From: Aspidiotus rigidus
Taxonomy: Eukaryota; Arthropoda; Insecta; Hemiptera; Diaspididae
Reading direction: 5' to 3'
Length of the DNA stretch: 64,000 nucleotides
Assembly (NCBI GenBank): GCA_035079385.1
Contig: JAVHKY010000010.1
Coordinates: forward strand, 4,154,001 to 4,218,000
Shown here: piece after piece, positions 23,701 through 35,700 of the stretch
How positions within the stretch are numbered: position 1 is the stretch's first letter
Layout: the number at the start of each line of letters is the position of its first letter
Notes under the pieces: model-generated
Database searches by the model: none
The model's input: only the letters and a program-made list of their open reading frames with translations
Told to the model about the DNA's origin: nothing
Made by a program: the position numbers and the translations under genes

Positions 23701-26700
23701 TATAGAGGTAGACTGATAAAATCTTCTCCTCTGAGTCATATGTATGAAAAGGTGGGTTCATGGAGGAATTTAAAACCTACTCCGAGCCATATATAAGGTA
23801 GGACTAAGGGAAGGTTTGAGCAGTGAGACTATAGGGGTGGACACGTCTGAGTCATATGTAGGAGAAGGAGTATAAACGGGAGAATTTCGAATTCTTATAG
23901 AGGAAGAACTTGGAGAAGTGTTTACCACCGAGCCCAGGAAGTATTTGAACAATAAGACTCTATTTCGAGCCATGTGTACAAGAATTTTGAGCTATGGACC
24001 CCTAAAAAAGGGAACTGGGAAAATTTTGAGCGTCACGTTTGAAGTGAATCCGTTTTCTGTACGTCATCTGATTGATAATTCGAAGTAGAGTTGTGCAGAT
24101 TGACTACAAACAATGGTTGTGTATTCATCTAATTATAAAGGAACTTGGCAGACTCTTCATCTTCGCTCACTGAAACGCGAAGCAGTATAAGAAAGTCGAA
24201 GGATATGGAGACGGCGCACCCGAAAGTAGCCTCTCAAGAATTACATACAGAGAATTAAAGAAAGAGAGCATTGTAAAAGTCGCTGAAAAGAGCTGTCAGT
24301 GAAACGAATCGTACATAGCTGATAAATTCCTGTGAATACGAATGATGTACCATCATCAATAGATAAAGCGCCGTGATCATGTGTGTTGAGATGTTTACCA
24401 GCGACCTTACATACCGAAATACATAGAAAGCAGTCGAGAGTTCATAAACAGATTCGAGCTTTAGAGATCTGTTGAATCGAAAAACACCTACGAGCTAAAT
24501 AATTATCGTACCTTTTCTTTTTTTTTTCTTTCAACGTGATAACATCATATTAATGAGTCAAATATACGTATTCAAATCTTTCGCATGATGAACCTGTTAT
24601 TTGATAGGAATTGCCGTCTGATCGACATATGAAGCTATTTGTAACTAATCTGATGAAAGAATTTGAATACGGAATCGCCTTCTTGTTACACTTAAGCAAT
24701 TAGCAAATTTATTAATGAATGCTCTTCTGCTAACGTCTATAGATCCATCATTGACAGAAGTTACCAGTACACCATCGCCTTATCATTTGTTGGATCACGA
24801 ATATGGTATCACGCCAAAAGACCAGATCATTACCAGGCCACTATTATCGCCTATCAAGACGCAAGTGAGCAAAAATGCTGTGTTCAGTAATAGCATTATT
24901 ATTACCGCTGTACCGTTGGTTTGTCACATAGAAAACGAACATAGGATATCCATCCAGCGAATCTGATGATGTTAAGAGAATAACTGAGTAGCAGTGCTGT
25001 GTACGCGTAGGCGAGCGTGAAATTATACACATTGTTGATGCGATTTTAAAGGCAATGGAAGAGTAAAAAAGAATGAAAGAAAGAAAAAAAAAAACCACGG
25101 AGGCTCGCGAAATGAGCAGTGCGTGAATGGAAAAATGTTGGTAGCCAAGAAGAGAAGGGTATGTAAAATTATTGTTGAAAGAATAATCGACGTGACGATC
25201 GCGCGTATATTAGGCGAGTTACGAATGGAAAATATGACAGAAGAGGCGGAATGACACAGATTGGGTAGTAATTGTTGACAAAATCTAGTCCGTTCGACAA
25301 CTTCGCACGAGAGTGAACGCGTAGTTGAAATTGAAGACAAAGTATAGTGTCGGGGAATTTTTTTCTTGTCGCTATCGATATTGCGGAATTGAGTGTGTAT
25401 CAGTGAAAATGATGATACGTGGCCTTGTTGGTAGGCCAGCCTTTACTGCAGCAGTTGGCGAATTATCCCCCGTTTGCTCATCACGACGACTTTCATTTTT
25501 TGCAGAATGTCAAAAGACGCTTGAATCTCGATAGTAGCACCTCGAAGGATGATCGTCTCAACAAAACACCGGTTACGAAACGACGACAATCGGGCAATTA
25601 TTTTATCCTCAAGAGTGAGTAAAAATTCACTTAGTCTAAGTATGTAATTAGTTGTAGAGTGTACAGATTTTGCTAATACGATGTGCATTCCACCTATTTG
25701 GTTGCAGGTAAAAAGCACGAACGTTCTTCGACCCGATACGATACGTCGTTAGGATTATTAACGAAGAAATTCGTCAGCCTGCTTCAGAACTCGTCCGACG
25801 GCGTAGTCGATTTAAATATAGCCTCGGCCAAGTTAGATGTGCAGAAACGACGTATTTACGATATCACGAACGTACTAGAAGGCATCGGTATTTTAGAAAA
25901 GAAGTCCAAAAATAATATACAATGGAAGTGAGTACCTTTTTCTGTTCAAGCCGGGGAGTCGCCGTATGCGATATTTTTATTTTATGCGAATGTTAGAAAT
26001 GACCAACAGACTAGATTGGTGTTTTGAGCGAAGACTAATGATGGAAAAATGCTTTCGAACTTCCCATTATTCTGGTGCTTTTTGGACACGTTTTCGTGTT
26101 TTTGGCGATGATAAAAGTAAAATAGGTCATAGTTTGAATTTAACATACGATAAAAGTAGATAGGATCAGGGCTTGTGTGAGCGCAGTAAGGTGAGAATAA
26201 TAACATGTAAGTGCGTCGCATCTTATTAATTGGTTATTGACGCGTACGGTTGGTTGGTACAATTATGCGAGTTCCTTAATCCGGTCCCCAAGGGTGTTAG
26301 ATGGTTTGGGTCGAGTGTGATTGGTATTCATTTAATTCTGAAGTGTATTTTCAAAGAAACTAGGATGGAGTTGACCTTCAAATACTTTCTGGCTTTAGCG
26401 ACTAAAAATTGAAATAGAAGACTTCACGTGTTATGTTATAAATGACCCAATTTTGAATTTTTATCCACAAAAATAACTGGCCTATATTATAGGCCCGCAA
26501 CTTGGTTCCTTTTTTCTGACAAGGTCTTTTACTTCTTACATAATAATTGTAAATGTAAATAGGATTGTGTGAGGGAAGTCGGACATTTATGAGAAGGAAT
26601 AAGGGAGGATGACAAGAGTGGGATAGCCATCATAGTGCTAGTGTAGGTTTAGAAGGAGCCACATAGGCACGTAATGAGGAGAAGAACACAATTTGTAGTC

Positions 26701-29700
26701 AAAACAATAAAATTAGAAAATTAAATAATATATAGAACATGAAAAAACAAAAATACTTGAGTCGCAAAATTTAATGAATATAAAAAGTGTTTTCGACCGA
26801 CGGTCATTTTTATTTTTTTATGGTCTATATTTCATTGAAATGTGTCGCACCACTCTGGAACGAATCGAAATTATTAGAAAATTAAAATTTGAAACTAAAT
26901 AAACTCACGAAGTCAGAAAAACAAAAGGAATAAAATAAGATTATAAAAATATATTTAAAGATAAATAAAATTTGGACTAGAAACTCGAAAGTTTAATAAA
27001 TTGGTAAAAAAAAAAATAAAAAATAGATGCTATAGACCGATTTCCCGTGACGTCAACATCTTCGATTTTGATTGAATGCTTGTTCTATGCTGCTGGCTTT
27101 GGGGCAACCATTTTAGAATCCCATAAGAATACTCAGGGAACGTTTCGATCATTCACTAGTATTCAAAAACAAGAAGTACGTTAACAATCAAAGCTACATA
27201 TATAAATTCCAGAGAACTTCTAGATTCTAGATAGAGATCTCTAATACATTAGGAACATCTTGTTTTCGAATATCTGTATGTGATCGAATCGTTTCCTGTG
27301 TATTCTTATGGAAATCGATATCATGATTGGTCCAATAATCGTAATATTGATTACAAATATGGGTACTTTGACTTACTATCGCTTACTGTTATCAACACTG
27401 TGACGTCACCGGGGAATCGGTCTATTGCAGAAGTGCAACGGCAGCGAGGAACCCATTGTCACCTAATTAATTTGTTGTTGCTCTAACCTAGACAAATTTT
27501 TTTATGCAAGGTTACGTAACAATCAAGGTCGAACGCGGATCAAGAAAATTCTAGGCCCTAGCCTAGACTATTCCCCGAAAATGATGAAGTCACAAATGAG
27601 CGGACGTGGACGTTTTCTAAAAATGACCACCCTTCAGTGGGTTCCCCGCTAAAAACATAGGAAAGAAATTGAAAATCTGTTTTAAATAATATTTACGACC
27701 AGATTTCGAACGTATCGTGACGTTCATCATCAGGAAGTAGAATCCAACTAACAAATGTAACCTGCCCAAGCGAAATATTGTAGCTTATCTCGTCAAATTT
27801 TTCCGTATTGGATGGAGAATTGAAAGAATTAGAAGTCGTGGATGTGTCGAGTGGTACGAGTGAGATGTTGGTTTTGACTGCAGATATAGTTTCAGCCTCT
27901 TCCGCCCAACTCATGAAAATACCTTTCGTGCAGAAGTAAACAAGTTTACCAGAGACTCCACAAAGTTGTGTTGAGTGTCGATGCAGTGTTTGGCCATGGC
28001 ACAGTCCGAAGGTTTATTTAGATTGTCTGCTGACCGATGCTCGCTAAACCGTTTCCTGAATTCACGTCCCGTCTGCCCTTTCGTAATCACTACAAGGGAG
28101 CCTATATATCCCCCTTGTTTGATTAACAGGAATCTTGTCCTTACGTTTGATTAGTGGTAACCATATCTACAAAGCTCACGTGCAATTTCATTTGAGGTTT
28201 TCTGTAGGTAAGGAAGACGAAGCCACCGTTTTCGAGGGAGGATGGGAAGATTTTGTGTGAAAATCAGAATTGGCTGTTGGTTCAGCTAATAGAAGCCTCA
28301 GATTTTTTCGCCTTATCACCATAAAAAATATTTATTTTAAGCCCATTCTTTTGGGCTATATTTTCGATTGTATGAATTTTGCTAATACGTGACTCTTCTG
28401 AGAGGGGGAGGTGGAGTAGCCTGTGTATAGCGGCGTTGATTTGTGCTAATTTTTTTTTTTGGGGGGGGGGGGGCGAAAATGTATTGAATCGTTGAAAATG
28501 GAAACGGCTGTGATCGTTTCTTTTCTGTCGATGGAAAGATTGGTCGGTCCTGGAATAAGGCGCAGAGTAAGCTCAACATGATTGGGAACATTTTCGAGTG
28601 TGAAATTTATAGACGGATGGAAATTGTTCATCGAGTATCGCTTGTGTCGCATTTGCAAGCGCTGTCCGTCCTCCATCATGGAGTAGAACACCGGAATCGA
28701 TCCTTTCGGGTATAACTGCAGTGAAGGAAGAATTTCCTCGGCGAACCCCCTTTTCTACTCGGCAACCGCCAAGCTGCAGTAGTTCGAGCTAAGAAGTTTT
28801 TCCTCTTTTTTATTTTTTTGCTTTTCAGGGGAGATTATGGTCTGGAAAAACCTGAAAAAGTCAGAGAAAAGTCCGGGAATTTCATTTCAGAGAAACACTG
28901 GATACCCTGGTTCCAGTTCCAGAACCCGATAGTGAGATCCGGTTCCTCTCGGTTCCGGTTCTAGAAACCTAGAGATACGGGAGGAAAACCGCTTCCTGTA
29001 GCGGTATTCAGTTCCGGTTCTCAGCCATGCTTCTCTCTTTCTTCCTGCAAATCTGGGTGTTGATGGTACACAGGTGTCGAGTAGGTCATAGCGTGGTTCT
29101 GCGTTGTCCTATTCCATTCCTGGTCCATCTTCTTCTTCCTAGCGGTGGCCACAAATGCAGGCACCTGGTTCCATGCTTCTTCGGAATCTAGTATGTTGAA
29201 TACCAGGCTATTTGGGGCAAGCGCTTCATCTACCCCAATCTCTTAAAGAGGCCGACTAAGCTTGTCCCGCTCACGCCTCACACTCAAATAAGATGTACTG
29301 TGGTCCATCACCCAGTTCTTGGTTACAGTGCAAACACCGTGCCTGCTCAACTTTCCTCAACTTCTCGTGAAGGTACTTGTTGAAGCAGCCATGGCCACTT
29401 AACACCTGCGTCAGGTAAAAGTTCAGCTGACCATGGATTCGGTCCATCCACTCATGAAGGTCGTGTATTAGCACACTGGTTGTCTATGTACCCTGCTCGT
29501 TCTGGGCAGTTCTTGCTTTCCATTTTACATGAAAGGAGCGCCTGGCCACCTGCTTGACAACGTAAAGCCTCTTAGTTGGTCGTCGTCGGCTTCTTTGCTT
29601 TGAACACCCCCGCTCTCTCCTCAGCAGGGAGCTCGATTGGGGTGAACGTGCTAATACACAAAGAACCTCCGTGAAGACACTGTGGTAGACACTAACACAC

Positions 29701-32700
29701 CTCAGCGCAGCTCTTCGTTGGATCTTTACATCTTTCTCTTTCTGTGTGGTATCTTCATGAAGGCACCATACAGGGGGATCGACAAGGCGGTGCTCATCAT
29801 GATCTTTCTCTTGCATGTCTCGGTCCTCCTAGGTTCCTCATCAGACGGCTTAGGTATCCAACTACCCTGCTCGCCTTTTCCGTCGCCATCAGGAAATGGT
29901 GCCTGAAGCTCAGCGTTGAGTCAAACCAGATGGTCAGGCTCTTCATTCGCTCCTTGGTTTCTATGCTTCTACATATTAGCTGAACGAACAGCCAATTCTA
30001 ATTTCACTCAAAATCTTCTTACCCTCCCCGAATACGCTGGTTTCGTCTCCCTACGCTAGGGAAAACCTCAGCTTCGTAGATATGGTTACCACTTTGGACT
30101 CTACTCAATATCTACATTGAAATCAGCTAATCAAACTTGAGGACAAGATTCTTGCCGATCGAAAATCGGAAATATATGTGGGCGCTTTTGTCGTGGGCAG
30201 ACGGAACGCGAACTCAGGAAACGGTTTAGCGAGCATCGATCAGTATACAATCTAAATAAACCTTCAGACTGTGCTATGGCCAAAAACTGCATCGACACTC
30301 AACACTGCTCTAGTGGAGTCTCCGGTAAACTTGCTTACTTCTGCACAGAAGGTATTTTCATGAATCGGGAGGAAGAGCCTGAAACGATAGCTGGTATCAA
30401 TGTATTGAAGGATGTGGGCGCAACGTATCTCACTCCTATCACTCGACACATCCTCGACTTCAATTCTCTCGATTCTCCATCCAATAGATGAAAGTTTGAC
30501 GAGATAAGCTCCAATATTTCGTTCGGTCACGTTTCGTTTCTTAGTTGAATTCTATGTTGTGATGATGAACGTCTCTTTACGCTCAAAACCTGGTCGTAAA
30601 TATTATTCAAAACAAATTCTTAGTCTCTTTCCTATGTTTTTTTTTTTTTTTTTTCAATTTTTTAGTTTTTAATCCAAATTTTATTCGTCTTTATATTTTC
30701 ATAATTTTATTTCATTCCTTTTGTTTTTCTGACTTCGTGAGTTTATTTAGTCGCAAATTCTAATTTTTTAATTTTATTGTTTCTGATTTTTGATCTTTTG
30801 ATTTGCTTGGTGACTAAAAATTGTATTTTTCTTCTCGTTACGTGCCTATGTGGCTCCTTCCAAACCTATATTACAAAAGGTACGATAACAGTTGACATCG
30901 TGTGACGTAATCATGATCAAAGAGTTATACCTACTGATATTGGTAGGATTTATGAATAACCAATCATTACAAATCTTGAATTTCAATATTGTAAAGACCA
31001 TCTCCAAGCTTAAATATTAATAGTTCATTGATAATCGCGAGAAAAGAAACAGCTCACTTTGTTCGATGTTCGCGAGTTCTCCTTCCTTCGTATACGTATT
31101 CAAATCTTTCGCATGATGAACCTGTTATTTGATAGGAATTGCCGTCTGATCGACATATGAAGCTATTTGTAACTAATCTGATGAAAGAATTTGAATACGG
31201 AATCGCCTTTTTGTTACTTAGGCGAGCAGCAGGCAAGCTGTTTTATGGGGTTATTTGGATATTTTATATCATTTTTGAGAATGAAGCAGTTGTTGTACAT
31301 TGTTTCGCACCACCTTGAGAGTAAGTTCTCTAGTAGGCAATTCCCTTGTGTTACCCAAAATTAATATTTTTTTTCCAAGTTTAAACTCGGTAGTTCGAAG
31401 TCGGAAGTCGAATTTTTGTAAGTCCCTCAAATAAATCAACCTAAGACCCTATTGTACATCAATCAATGGTTGGAATTCTTTCAAATACTTGAAGTAAGTT
31501 GGCGCACAATTTGCCGGAAGGACGGTGGACATTTTTACCGAAATACACCCCCCCCCCCCCGATCATAAAACTGGTTCCTTGCTAAAATGCGACCTGTACT
31601 ACAAATAGTAAACAATTATTTTTCCGATAGGATTTCTGAAGATGATTCTTGAACGAAATAAAATTTAAGGAGAAATTCAAATCAAAACGTACCAAAAAGA
31701 CCTGTACTACCAGGATCAAACTTTAGCAACTTTTTTCTTTCTAATGTCTTGTGTGCCCCCCCCTCCACTTTCCTGGAAATGAGTTCCTCATTGATTTGAT
31801 GTTTTTTTTTTTCATTCACTGCAGCCTACTAAAATAGAATACCTGTCCTTTCTTCATCATTTTCTTTTTGCTTTTTTTAGAGGAGCGAAATCGACCATTT
31901 TGTGGTACCGGAGCCTAACGTTAGCTCCCATGTAGTATTGAAACCAAAGTCGGCTCTATGAGCTACGGGTCAGAGAAAAAGGCGGAGAAGAAGAGCAAAG
32001 CAGTTCTAGAACAGAAGCCGTGGTTTCAGAAAGGGCCGTAAGCTCTTCTGGCGCCTTTGAATTTTCTGGGCTTCATTTCGGCTCCCTAGTTCGAAGCTGG
32101 TCCTCAAGTCTTTATGGAGTGGTTCAAAGAGAGGGCGAAGATCTGAAATACGAAAAATTTTCGTCCTCCAAGCTAAATTTTTGAGGAGGGAAAGAAAAGG
32201 CGAACTACGTAAAGTGTTAGGGTCCAACCGAGTCTCACCAGATTTGACGTAGAGTAGGAAGACGTCTAGAAATGAAAATAATTAGACAAATTATGCCCGT
32301 ACTTTTTTCGGGAAAGGGGGGTAGGAAACATAGTTCTAGAGTTGGGAACCAAGAAGGGGCAAAGCGGCTCTGAAAAATCTCTTCTCTCTCACTTAAATTC
32401 CATTCGTCAGAACATTCATTTCACTCTAGAACTAGGTGGTCTCTCCACCAATTATCTCGATCTCATATCATTTCTCTCCGTCGTGAGAACCACCGTCTTT
32501 CCCCTCTTTTCGCTATCTATCGTAAGCCTTCTAACAATGGCATTATCATAACTTTTCTACCGTACTTGCCTTCATTAATCGCCTCCTCGCCATCCCTCTC
32601 TCAACTCGCAACTTCAACATAGAGAAGGCCCACATCTCCGAACTCGCGCGCATCAATAACATCCCTTTTGATAACGATAAGGTCATTTCGAGGAAATCCC

Positions 32701-35700
32701 CGCAGCGCGCGATGCATTCCAACTATAATTTTCAGCGAGCCCATTCTCCTATTCGTAAGCGCTGGGTTCGTTTGCCTTTCCTCGGCCAACATTTTTACGA
32801 AAAGACGGCCCGCATTCTCGAGCCCCACGGATACCGGTGCGCCTTCTATTCTCTTCTGACCTTAGGCCAATTATCCTTTCCGAAGGATAAGCTGCCCCCC
32901 CCCCAATAGTGCTGTGGTGTTTATCGTGCCCTTTACTCTGCACTTAATTGTTCGGTTGTTTATATTGCCCTGATTGACCGTTCTCTTGAAGATTGCTCCG
33001 ATGAACACCTCTCTGATTTCCGTAACTACCATCCGGAAAAATTCGCCATAGCGACGCAAAACCACAGCTTCGATCATGTTACTTTCAAACTCATCAATAA
33101 AGCGACTAAAGGCCGAATTATTATTTATTTATTTATTTACGCTCGCCTCAATAGACTAGAAGAGGTTGAAATAATTGCCGAGCTTTCTCGTTCAGGGATT
33201 TTCTTCTCCACGATACTTGTTTCACTTTCACCAACCCTTTCATCTTCTCCCGTCGCATGTATTTCAATTAGTGCACCTGATGATGCGCCGCTCAGCCGAT
33301 GCAAAACCTGGTTGTGTTTGTAAAAATGTGAAATTTCTCGTTACGTGTTTGTAAATCTTTCTCTCAGTACGTCCAGAAGCCAGACCTAGAGCTTAACTGC
33401 AAAAAAAGCTGCGTGGAGCCGGTTTCCTTCCTCGTGTTTTTTCGTTTTTTTTTACACCAATCGAGTATATCCTTAATTCGTCATTCCTGAGTTACCATAG
33501 CTCACAATATTAGAGTACCGAACTTTTCCCTCTCTCGTCTCCATCATTCTCTTTATAAAATGAAGTTTATCACTAATTTGGTGTTATACTAAATTTTCGT
33601 CTGTGTTTTGATCTTCGTGAAATGCTGGAAAAACTCCTCTCCTCCTGACAATCTCACTGATTTCTTTTCAACTGGTCACTTTTCAATCGTTTTTATTCAG
33701 CCGGGACAATTGGATTTCTTGTATTTCTGAGAGAAACCCGTTTTTCTAGATCGTTTCTTGGACATTCACGTGTTTCTCTCCGGTACTTTTCATACCTTTC
33801 AATTTCTTTACAGCGTTTTGTTTTCATGGGTGGATCTCAGGCAGGCGCGCACCAAACGGGGAGGCCTAGACCCCCTTTCCCTCCTTAGGCCCAAAAAATG
33901 AATCTATTTTATTGACCATTACCGAATAGTAATACATTTTTCCAACGCATTTTGTTTTTTTTCATTTTTTTATCTTTTAGGGAGGGAATAGCCCCCCACC
34001 CAAAGAAATTTCTGTGTGCGCGCCTGGTGGATTCACTGGGAAAGTAGAACTCGGTACCTTTTCTCCGCCCCCCCTCCCCCTCCGGAGAAAGACCACATCG
34101 AAAATGAAGTTTTGAAAAATGGATTTTCAATTCTCCTTCTTGATCCGCTCGTTGAAGTTTTATTATTTTGTCGAACTTTGGAGAATCAACATTTCTTAAA
34201 TGAATTTGTCGTACTTAGAACAATTTTTTATTTTAGTTTGAGAGCTGAATGGGATCAACAAAATGGAGAATAGTTTGCCTTATGTAACAAGGAATTCTTG
34301 AAGACACCGTCTGAACATTTTTCGTATCAATTTTTATGAAATTTAGAATTGAGGAAATTGGTAGTGATCGAAATATCGCAGTTCTCACATTCGTGATTGG
34401 TTGCGGACATTCGAAACAAAATTGGATGTTTTTTGCATTGATTGGGGGCTTCCATAAATTACGTGAGGCTTTTTTTTTGAAAGAGAAGGGGGTCTAGCCA
34501 AGTCTCCTCAAAACTCATGTGTGGGGTGCCGACAAATCTCACGTAATTTTTTTCTCACACAAATACATTCTAAAATATTGCTAAACTGACTTAATAAATA
34601 CTAGTCCTCTTTGAATAGGTATAAAATGTGACCAAGAAAATTACGTTTTTTTAATAGATAAACGCGATTAAGCACAGATAAACGTATTTAGAGCAAAAAT
34701 ACGCATTTCGGAAAATCTCACGCGAGATAAGAGGGGGGAGGGGGTCAAGGCAAATCTCACGATATCTCACCCAGGGGGGAGGTGGATCGAAAAATCGAAA
34801 AATCAAAAAAATCGCCTACGTAATTTATGGACGCCCCCTAATAGCCCACACAGACTATGCTATTGACTATTTATATGAACGAGCTTGACGTCAGGCTGAT
34901 TTTAAAGGCTATAGCATTGAAAGGGGCTGGAGAAAAACTTCGTCGCCAGCTGATGATTTTCCCTTTTTTTAGTTTCCAATCTGAGGATAGAATTTGTTGA
35001 CTAACTAAATTCCACGGACAATTTGTTAACTGTTGACTTTTCTTTTCACCTTTGATACCAGTAATGATCAAATTTCCTTCGACCTGTTTTATAAGGCATT
35101 GTATGGGTGGAGCGGGATGCGGTGAATACAAATTTGGGGCAGATCAGGAAGAAAAGTATTTTTTTCAGGTAATTGTCATTCAAAGAGACGCTTTTTTTTG
35201 TTTTGGTCCCATCGGATGCGAAATTACAAGAAGAACAAATTTAGTTCTCTATTTCTAGCAAAATTTGGCCGTTCTGGAGGTAGATTTATTATTCCGAGGA
35301 ACGCCCATAAAAGCCTCTTTTTTTTCTTTTTTTTTTGCCTCCAAACCTATAACGCGTTGTACAGAGTTACGTTTTAATCCCTTCTATCAATTTTTTCTTT
35401 AGCTTCAATAATGATTCAACTTGCCAGCTGCCTAAATTTTCCGTACGAAAAGGAGGAGCTCTCTCCTCTCCCCCGCGGTCGTCATATTCTACTCGACATC
35501 AATAATTTTCGATATTTGTGTCCTTGACGCTATCTTCTTCTCATTATGTTTTTGTATCATAAAGTGTATTGCGCTATAATATATATATTTTTTTTTATGA
35601 TTTTAGGGGCGGTCAAGTGTCTGGCGACGAATACAACACTTTACAGCGAGAGATCGCGCTATTAGATAAGAAAGAAAAACAATTAGACCAATTGATTCGA

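Noticed and set aside
24600..24616. snoRNA guide pairing to the 28S region near the sarcin-ricin loop
   Set aside because: From memory only about 12 of 14 positions pair, with two central mismatches next to the D' box, so the target rule is not met.
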